A DNA stretch of 13,260 bases, from contig JBFWSL010000075.1 in the NCBI GenBank assembly GCA_050248375.1, forward strand, positions 1 to 13,260, read 5' to 3'. The position numbers and the translations under genes were made by a program. The notes beneath the pieces were generated by a model that did not search any database, had not been told where the DNA came from, and worked only from the letters and a program-made list of their open reading frames with translations. Below are positions 8,178 to 13,260 of the stretch, piece after piece (within the stretch, counting starts at the first letter, position 1; every line of letters starts with the position of its first letter). Source of the stretch: JAYZVT01 sp050248375 (GTDB taxonomy: Bacteria > Pseudomonadota > Alphaproteobacteria > Rhizobiales > Methyloligellaceae).

Positions 8178-9707
8178 TCACGCGCGAATGGCGCGGTCCG
8201 GCGGCGGGAGGCGGCGCGCGTACCAGCCGGCGACCGGACGCAGCGCCTCGTGCTCGAGGTTGCGGGCGAGATAGGCCGCCACGCGGGGGATGTGCGCCAG
8301 GTAGCCGGGCTTGCCGTCACGGCGGGCCAGCCGGGCGAAAATGCCGAGAATCTTGGTCGCGCGCTGGGCGCCGAGAATCGCATAGGAAGCCGTGAACTGC
8401 GCGCGGTCGAACCCTGCGCCGCCGCGCTCGCAGGCGCCACAGTAGTGGGCGAGCAATTCCGCTTCAAGCTCCGCCGGCACGGTCAGGCGGGCGTCCTGCA
8501 GCAGCGACACGAGGTCATAGGCGAGCGGTCCGGCCAGGGCATCCTGATAGTCGATGACGCCGACGCGGGCGATGCCCTTCCTGTCCGGCAGCCACAGCAG
8601 GTTGGGAGAGTGATAGTCGCGCAGCACCCAGCCGGGCGCCTCGGTGGAGAGAGGCTTCAGCGCCTCGCGCCAGGCCTCGGCGAAGGCGGCGCGATCCCCG
8701 GCGGAAGGGTCGGCGCCCTTCGCCGCCGGCCAGAACCAGTCAAGCAGCAGGTCCGCCTCGGCGATGAGCGCGGCGGCGTCGAACTCCGGCAGGATATGGT
8801 GGCCGCCGCCGGGCAGCGGCAGCTTGCCGGCCGGAGGCCTGCCGCGCAGATGCAGCAGCACGTCGGTGGCGGCGCGGTAGAGGAGCCCCATGTCGGCGCC
8901 GGCGGCGATCTCGCGGCCATAGACCCGTTCGCCCAGGTCCTCGATGACCAGGAAGCCGCCGTTCATGTCGTGGGCGTAGAGCTCGGGAGCGCTGAGGCCA
9001 ACCTTGCGCAGGGCCTCGCCCACGGCGACGAAGGGTTTCACGTCCTCCGCCAGATGCACGAGGCGGCTGTAGGGCAGGCCGCCGCGCACGGGCGGCCCGT
9101 CGGCGCGGGCGGGGGAATCCATAAGCAGCGCCGTCCGGCTGCCGAGCGCCAGGCGGGCATAGGCGCGGGTGGAAGCATCGCCCTGCAGCCAGGTGACATC
9201 CGCGGCCCGCCAGCCCTTGTTCTCCAGGAAGCGGGCAAGCGACTGGATTCGCCGCAGGCGCGCCACCCATGCGCCGTGGCCGGTGAGGACGATGTCGCGG
9301 CGGTCGCCATGGCCGGGATCGTGGAAGGCTATCTCCAGCCGGTCGGCGGGCAGGCGCGAAGCGATGCGTTCGGGCCACTCGACGATGACGACGCCATTGG
9401 CGAGGCCTTCGTCGAGGCCGATCTCGTCGCTCTCGGACGCCTCCTCGAGGCGGTAGCAGTCCACATGCAGCAGCGGAAAGGAGCGGCCGTCGTAGGACTG
9501 GACAATGGAGAAGGTGGGACTGGGAATCTCCGTCTGCGCGCCGCCGGTAAGCTGGCCGATGAGGGCGCGGGCCAGGGTGGTCTTGCCGGCGCCAAGCTCG
9601 CCGCCGAGCGCCACGAGGTCGCCCTTGCGCAGGGCCATGGCGAGCATGCCGGCCAATCGCGAAACGGCGTCCAGCTCGCAGTCGGCGAGAAGCCAGGAGG
9701 CGCTCAT
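8178..9707 (-). CDS. tsaE-amgK: Fusion of TsaE ATPase (t6A tRNA modification) and AmgK-like sugar kinase
   Basis: A 509-residue two-domain cytoplasmic protein. Residues 1 to about 145 are TsaE, the ATPase that cycles the TsaB-TsaD complex in threonylcarbamoylation of A37 in ANN-decoding tRNAs. Walker A is GELGAGKT (36-43), followed by SPTF (63-66), HVDCYRL (81-87) and VEWPER (109-114). Residues from about 152 are an aminoglycoside-phosphotransferase-fold kinase: WLQGDASTRAY (173-183), RDYHSPN with catalytic D364 and N369, and IDYQD with metal-binding D386. The next gene is a MurU-like transferase, so this half is most likely AmgK, the MurNAc/GlcNAc anomeric kinase. The frame stays open far upstream inside divL, but MSASWLL is the expected TsaE start and its ATG overlaps the divL stop as ATGA (9704-9707). 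There is no clear ribosome site, so translation is probably coupled to divL. Both domains look intact. Confidence 0.93.
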   Translation of the reverse strand: MSASWLLADCELDAVSRLAGMLAMALRKGDLVALGGELGAGKTTLARALIGQLTGGAQTEIPSPTFSIVQSYDGRSFPLLHVDCYRLEEASESDEIGLDEGLANGVVIVEWPERIASRLPADRLEIAFHDPGHGDRRDIVLTGHGAWVARLRRIQSLARFLENKGWRAADVTWLQGDASTRAYARLALGSRTALLMDSPARADGPPVRGGLPYSRLVHLAEDVKPFVAVGEALRKVGLSAPELYAHDMNGGFLVIEDLGERVYGREIAAGADMGLLYRAATDVLLHLRGRPPAGKLPLPGGGHHILPEFDAAALIAEADLLLDWFWPAAKGADPSAGDRAAFAEAWREALKPLSTEAPGWVLRDYHSPNLLWLPDRKGIARVGVIDYQDALAGPLAYDLVSLLQDARLTVPAELEAELLAHYCGACERGGAGFDRAQFTASYAILGAQRATKILGIFARLARRDGKPGYLAHIPRVAAYLARNLEHEALRPVAGWYARRLPPPDRAIRA

Positions 9708-12238
9708 GCGCGGGCGGCGGCCTGCGCGCGCACGTCCCGCTCCTCGCTGTCGAGCAGGACGGTGGCCGCGGGAAAGATCACCGTGACGGTGGTGCCGACA
9801 TTCTCCGCGGAGGTGAGCTTCACCTCGCCGCCATGCAGTTCCACCAGGCTCTTGACGATGGCGAGGCCGAGACCGGCGCCGCGATGGCGCGATCCGCCGG
9901 GGCGGCTCTCGAAGCGTTCGAAGACGGACTCGATCTGTTCGCGCGGAATGCCCCTGCCCTTGTCCTCGACGGTCATGACGATGTTGTCGCCGACCCGGCG
10001 GCAGGTGACGCGGATCATGCCGCCCTTCTCGGAGAAGCCGATGGCGTTGGAGAGAAGGTTGTAGAGCACCTGGATGACACGGCGGCGGTCGGCGGGAAAG
10101 GTGCCCACGTCCTTGCCGAGCTCCACGCGCAGCTTGAGCCCGGTGCGGCGCAGCCGTTCCTTGACCCCTTCGGCGGCGGCGCGCACCACCTCGCCCGCGC
10201 TGACCGGCTCGATGTCGAGTTCCATGGCGCCCGCGTCGATGGTGGTCAGGTCGAGAATGTCGTCGATGATGGCGCGCAGGGTGTGGCTGGAAGCGAGGAT
10301 GTCGTCGAGATACTCGTGCTGCTTGTCGTTGAGCTTGCCGACATGCGATCCCGCCAGCATCTCGGCGAAACCGATGATGTTGGTGAGCGGCGTGCGCAGC
10401 TCGTAGTTGACGTGGGAGACGAAGGCGCTCTTGAGGCGGTTGGCGGCCTCCAGCGCCTCGTTGCGGTCCATCAGCGCCTTCTGCACCCGCTTGGAATCGG
10501 TCATGTCCACGCAGGTGACGAGCATGCCGCCGTCGGGCAGCGGCAGGCCGGCATAGACGTAGATGCTGCCGTCGGCGCGCTCGATCTCGCCTTCCAGCGG
10601 CTGGCGGCGCTCGTGGATGCTGGTGATCGCCGTCTTCAGGCGCTCCCATGTGTCGTCGCCGGGCATCATCAGCGGGCGGCAGAGGGCGATGACGTCGTCC
10701 ACATGGGGCTCGCCGGAGAGCATGGCGGCATCGAGCCGCCACATGGACCGGAAGGCGGGGTTGAACAGCCGCAGGCGTCCGTCCGTGGCGAACACGGCCA
10801 CGCCCTCGCGCAGGTTGTCCAGGGTCTCCTTCTGCACGCGCAGCATGGCGTTGAAGCGGCTTTCCAGAGCCAGACGCTCGGTGAGATTCTCAAGCAGCCA
10901 GGTGACGCCGCCGTCGGGGCCGCGTTCGGCGACCACGTGGACGGCGCGGCCGTCGGGCAGGTGCCAGCGCTCGTCGAGGGTCTTTCCACTGGCATAGATG
11001 TCGAGCTGGCGCTTCTTCCAGGTCCGGTAATCCGACTGCTCCTCTAGCTTCCTCTGCTGGCGCAACCGGTCGAGGATTTCCGCATGGGTCGGGCGGTCCT
11101 CGAGCCACTGGGCATCGAGCTGCCACAGGGCCTGGAAAGAGCTGTTCCAGAACTTCAGGGAATGATCCGGCGCGAAGACGGCGATGGCGGTGGCCATGCG
11201 GTCGAGCAGGGTGGCGTGGGTGCGCAGGCCTTCCTCGGCGGGCTGGGCCTGGCCCGCCGTGGCAGCCGCGTCCATGACGATGCCGGCGCTGCCGCGGCCC
11301 ACCGGCAGAACGCTCGCCTCCATGGCGCGGGCCTCGCCCGCCACGATCACATCGGCGCGGCGGGAGAAGGTGTTGCCGGCGGCGAGGCTGCGGGCGGCGG
11401 CGGCCCGCAGATGCATGTCCAGCAGCTCGATCTGCTGGCGCACCACTTCCCTGGTTCCCGAAGCCTTAACCGCGCGGGCATAGGCGCCGTTGACCCAGTC
11501 GAGCCGGCCGTCGCCGTCGCGCAGCCACACGGGCGAGGGCAAGGTATCCACCAGCGCGCGCATGGCGTCTATGTCGTGGGCAAGGCGCTGGTGCTGCTGC
11601 AGCAGCTCGGCCAGTTCCCGGCGGCGGCCGGCGAGATCGCGGATCTTGAGCACGGAGCCGCCGCCCGCGGCACGCCCGTCGGCCTCGATGTGCCCGCCCG
11701 CCGCCGTCTTCAGCATCAGGTTGAACGGCTCGCCGTTGTGACGCAGCTTCTCCAGCCGCTCGTCGAGCTGGCGGGCGGACTCCCGGTCGAGCCAGGAGGC
11801 GTAGCGCAGCAGCCCGGAAATCTCCGCGGGCACGCCGAGGCCCGGATCGAGAGTGTCGGCGATGACGGCGGGCTCCAGCCCGGCGTCCCAGTGCACGAGG
11901 ATCTGAGGTTCGGCGAGCAGCACCGTCTGCATGAGCTCGATCCTGCGGTCGAGCTCGCCGGCGCTGGAGCGTGCGCGGGCCTCCGCCTTGCGGGCGCGCC
12001 GCCGCGCGCTCAGGGCCAGGATGGAGGCGACGACGGCGAAGGCCATGACGCCCAGCACGACGCCCGCGACGAGAATGGCGCGGCTGTCGGCGAGGGCTTC
12101 GGCGGTGAGGACTTCGGCGGCAGCGGCAGAAGAGGGGAGAGTCCCGGCGAACGCGGCGCCGGCAATTGGCGCCCGGGCGAGCATAACGGCGGCAAGGGAT
12201 ATCCCGCACCCCCGCGCATGCGCCCGCCCTCGCATCAT
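9704..12238 (-). CDS. divL: DivL-type sensor pseudo-histidine kinase with PAS domains and Tyr at the phospho-acceptor site
   Basis: An 844-residue membrane-bound sensor kinase homologue. The N terminus has a weakly hydrophobic segment (about 11-33), possibly a signal sequence. A clear membrane helix (54-77, AILVAGVVLGVMAFAVV...) is followed by the basic stretch RRRARKAEARAR. PAS-like segments start near residues 230, 345 and 472. The dimerisation helix reads FVSHVNYELRTPL, so Tyr612 sits where histidine kinases have the phosphorylated His. The ATP-binding domain keeps the N box (NLLSNAIGFS, 727-736), G1 (DKGRG, 759-763), F box (FERF, 773-776) and G2 (GAGLGLA). A Tyr here is the hallmark of Caulobacter DivL, which controls the CckA-CtrA cell-cycle phosphorelay through DivK at the pole. 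ATG 12238 is preceded by GGAG 8 bases upstream; the next codon, ATG 12235, is an alternative. It is the first gene of a coupled run, overlapping tsaE-amgK. Confidence 0.9.
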   Translation of the reverse strand: MMRGRAHARGCGISLAAVMLARAPIAGAAFAGTLPSSAAAAEVLTAEALADSRAILVAGVVLGVMAFAVVASILALSARRRARKAEARARSSAGELDRRIELMQTVLLAEPQILVHWDAGLEPAVIADTLDPGLGVPAEISGLLRYASWLDRESARQLDERLEKLRHNGEPFNLMLKTAAGGHIEADGRAAGGGSVLKIRDLAGRRRELAELLQQHQRLAHDIDAMRALVDTLPSPVWLRDGDGRLDWVNGAYARAVKASGTREVVRQQIELLDMHLRAAAARSLAAGNTFSRRADVIVAGEARAMEASVLPVGRGSAGIVMDAAATAGQAQPAEEGLRTHATLLDRMATAIAVFAPDHSLKFWNSSFQALWQLDAQWLEDRPTHAEILDRLRQQRKLEEQSDYRTWKKRQLDIYASGKTLDERWHLPDGRAVHVVAERGPDGGVTWLLENLTERLALESRFNAMLRVQKETLDNLREGVAVFATDGRLRLFNPAFRSMWRLDAAMLSGEPHVDDVIALCRPLMMPGDDTWERLKTAITSIHERRQPLEGEIERADGSIYVYAGLPLPDGGMLVTCVDMTDSKRVQKALMDRNEALEAANRLKSAFVSHVNYELRTPLTNIIGFAEMLAGSHVGKLNDKQHEYLDDILASSHTLRAIIDDILDLTTIDAGAMELDIEPVSAGEVVRAAAEGVKERLRRTGLKLRVELGKDVGTFPADRRRVIQVLYNLLSNAIGFSEKGGMIRVTCRRVGDNIVMTVEDKGRGIPREQIESVFERFESRPGGSRHRGAGLGLAIVKSLVELHGGEVKLTSAENVGTTVTVIFPAATVLLDSEERDVRAQAAARA

Positions 12239-12246
12239 CAGCCTCG

Positions 12247-12250
12247 CTCC
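12247..12250 (-). promoter_or_regulatory. Ribosome binding site of divL
   Basis: On the minus strand GGAG is followed by CGAGGCTG and then ATGATG. The 8-base spacing supports ATG 12238 as the start over any internal Met. An overlapping GAGG closer to the start codon could also pair with 16S rRNA. Confidence 0.6.
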
Positions 12251-12329
12251 AGTCCCGCCCCCGCTCCGCCAGGCAACACAGCCCCGCGGCGCGCAACCCC
12301 TTACGCGCCCGGGCCATGCCTGCCGGGAC

Positions 12330-12348
12330 GAATCACTTACTAGATTAC
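12330..12348 (-). promoter_or_regulatory. Possible divL promoter element: AT-rich patch with TAATCT and a GANTC site
   Basis: This is the only AT-rich patch in the divL leader. On the minus strand it reads TAATCTAGTAAGTGATTC: a -10-like TAATCT (12347-12342) followed downstream by GATTC (12334-12330). No convincing -35 is visible. GANTC is the CcrM methylation site that, with GcrA, tunes cell-cycle promoters in alphaproteobacteria, and divL is a cell-cycle gene. No perfect CtrA box (TTAA-N7-TTAA) was found; TTAC-N4-TTAC is present but wrongly spaced. This is a weak suggestion only. Confidence 0.25.
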
Positions 12349-12411
12349 CGGGTTCGCGGTCCCCTGCCCACCGGCAGGAGCGCGAATGCGCGCCGAGGGC
12401 CGCGCCTAGCG

Positions 12412-12457
12412 CATCATCTTACCGGCCAAGTGGAATCGCCTGGCCGGCAAGAGGATG
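12412..12457. repeat. Imperfect long hairpin, first unit of the ahcY-divL intergenic repeat
   Basis: Arms 12412-12428 and 12441-12457 pair as 4 + 4 + 7 bp, interrupted by two single mismatches (12416/12453 and 12421/12448). The inner stem ccggcca/tggccgg encloses a 12-base loop. No T-run follows on either strand. It stands 19 bases from a second palindrome, and the pair looks like one composite intergenic element. The mismatches suggest an ageing copy of a repeat. It may also serve as a 3' structure for the ahcY transcript. Confidence 0.6.
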
Positions 12458-12476
12458 GGCCAGATCAATAGCTCGA

Positions 12477-12521
12477 GCATGATCCTGTCGGAAAAGCGGT
12501 ATCCACTTTTCCGGATCATGC
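12477..12521. repeat. Hyphomicrobiales-type intergenic palindrome (GCATGATC...GATCATGC)
   Basis: The outer arms gcatgatc (12477-12484) and gatcatgc (12514-12521) pair, followed by inner arms cggaaaag (12489-12496) and cttttccg (12506-12513), with a 4-base bulge (ctgt) on one side and a short loop. The form 'GCATGATCC-GAAAAG-TGG-A-ACC-CTTTTC-GATCATGC' matches, from memory, a palindrome repeated in intergenic DNA of many Hyphomicrobiales genomes. It begins 1 base after the ahcY stop codon. There is no U-tract, so any termination would be non-canonical; a role in mRNA 3' protection is possible. Confidence 0.75.
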
Positions 12522-12522
12522 C

Positions 12523-13260
12523 CTAGTAGCGGTAGTGCTCCGGCTTGAAGGGGCCCTGCTGCGGCACGCCGATGTAGTCGGCCTGCTTCTTCGACAGCTT
12601 CGACAGCTTGACGCCGATCTTGGCCAGGTGCAGGGCCGCCACTTTCTCGTCGAGCTGCTTGGACAGCGTGTAGACCTTCTTCTCGTACTTGCCGGGATTG
12701 GTCCACAGCTCGATCTGCGCCAGCGTCTGGTTGGTGAAGGAGGCCGACATCACGAAGGAGGGGTGGCCGGTGGCGCAGCCGAGGTTCACCAGGCGGCCCT
12801 CGGCGAGCAGCATGATGCGCTTGCCGTCGGGGAACTCGATCTCGTCGACCTGCGGCTTGACGTTGTGCCACTTGAGGTTCTTGAGGCCCGCGACCTGGAT
12901 CTCGCTGTCGAAATGGCCAATGTTACAGACGATGGCGCGGTGCTTCATGGCGCGCATGTGGTCCACGGTGATGACGTCGATGTTGCCGGTGGTGGTCACG
13001 AAGATGTCGCCGCGCGGGGCGGCCTCCTCCATGGTGGTGACCTCATAGCCCTCCATGGCGGCCTGGAGCGCGCAGATCGGGTCGATCTCGGTGACGATGA
13101 CGCGCGCGCCGGCATTGCGCAGCGAGGCGGCCGAGCCCTTGCCGACATCGCCGAAGCCGGCCACGACACCGACCTTGCCCGACATCATCACGTCGGTGGC
13201 GCGGCGGATGCCGTCCACAAGGCTCTCGCGGCAGCCATAGAGGTTGTCGAACTTGGACTT
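12523..13260 (-). CDS. ahcY: S-adenosylhomocysteine hydrolase, C-terminal part (5' end beyond window)
   Basis: The frame is open from the right edge to TAG at 12523-12525, giving 245 residues of an enzyme usually about 430-470 long. A GTG at 13218 is not a start, since homologous sequence (KSKFDNLYGCRES) continues upstream of it. AhcY is a cytoplasmic NAD-dependent enzyme that splits S-adenosylhomocysteine into adenosine and homocysteine, relieving inhibition of methyltransferases. Visible are the NAD-binding loop GFGDVGKG, the VTEIDPICALQAAMEGY strand, VTTTGN, CNIGHFDSEI, and the C terminus KPEHYRY. That tail carries the conserved Lys and Tyr that reach the NAD site of the neighbouring subunit in the tetramer. 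Everything visible is intact. It is on the same strand as divL, but a 284-base repeat-rich gap separates them, so it probably forms its own unit. Confidence 0.97.
   Translation of the reverse strand, partial: KSKFDNLYGCRESLVDGIRRATDVMMSGKVGVVAGFGDVGKGSAASLRNAGARVIVTEIDPICALQAAMEGYEVTTMEEAAPRGDIFVTTTGNIDVITVDHMRAMKHRAIVCNIGHFDSEIQVAGLKNLKWHNVKPQVDEIEFPDGKRIMLLAEGRLVNLGCATGHPSFVMSASFTNQTLAQIELWTNPGKYEKKVYTLSKQLDEKVAALHLAKIGVKLSKLSKKQADYIGVPQQGPFKPEHYRY

Noticed and set aside
7023..10064. A 1013-codon open frame on the plus strand across murU, tsaE-amgK and the end of divL.
   Set aside because: It spans three real minus-strand genes and their junctions and has no conserved motif, so it is an antisense shadow.
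9708..10742. An upstream extension of the tsaE-amgK frame of about 345 codons inside divL.
   Set aside because: The extension is Arg/His/Pro-rich and out of frame with divL. TsaE proteins start near MSASWLL, and the ATG at 9707 makes a standard ATGA overlap with the divL stop.
9833..12343. Two further long plus-strand open frames (9833-11047 and 11084-12343) opposite divL.
   Set aside because: They are composition shadows of divL, without ribosome sites or motifs.
12336..12348. TTAC repeats as a CtrA binding box upstream of divL.
   Set aside because: The two TTAC copies are 4 bases apart, not 7, and neither matches TTAA, so the consensus is not met.
12363..12378. A 6-bp hairpin cctgcc/ggcagg in the divL leader.
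   Set aside because: It is short, GC-rich and has no U-tract. Such repeats are expected by chance at this GC content.

Overview
The window is GC-rich DNA that reads as a chromosomal core region of an alphaproteobacterium, most likely Hyphomicrobiales (Rhizobiales) or a close relative. The evidence is the gene set: an AddAB pair of the alphaproteobacterial type, a TsaE domain fused to an AmgK-like sugar kinase next to a MurU-like nucleotidyltransferase, and a DivL-type pseudo-histidine kinase with tyrosine at the phospho-acceptor position. The intergenic palindromes also resemble repeats dispersed in Hyphomicrobiales genomes. No mobile element, tRNA, rRNA or CRISPR array is visible.

Layout. 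Positions 1-256 (+) hold the last codons of folC. It converges on a long minus-strand gene run. The 161-base gap between folC and trxA holds a perfect 13-bp palindrome (275-305) and the intrinsic terminator of trxA (355-393). On the minus strand, in transcription order from high to low coordinates, come: the 3' part of ahcY (12523-13260, cut by the window edge); a 284-base gap with two tandem imperfect hairpins and the divL leader; divL (9704-12238); tsaE-amgK fusion (8178-9707); murU-like (7449-8165); addB (4343-~7459); addA (798-4343); and trxA (418-738). divL/tsaE-amgK overlap by ATGA and addB/addA by TGATG. murU starts 12 bases after tsaE-amgK, and the preferred addB start overlaps the murU stop. 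These five genes therefore look like one translationally coupled transcription unit. trxA follows after 57 bases and may be co-transcribed or have its own promoter.

How the genes work together. The unit joins cell-cycle signalling (DivL), tRNA t6A37 synthesis (TsaE), peptidoglycan sugar salvage (AmgK plus MurU, giving UDP-MurNAc from MurNAc), double-strand-break processing (AddB plus AddA) and thiol redox control (TrxA). AmgK/MurU and AddA/AddB are clear functional pairs. The wider grouping of housekeeping genes is an observed order whose logic is not known from the sequence. ahcY recycles S-adenosylhomocysteine and is probably a separate unit, because the repeat-rich gap separates it from divL.

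No wholly new system was recognised. The points most worth a second look are the DivL tyrosine, the TsaE-AmgK fusion, the degenerate AddB, and the structured repeats between ahcY and divL and between folC and trxA.
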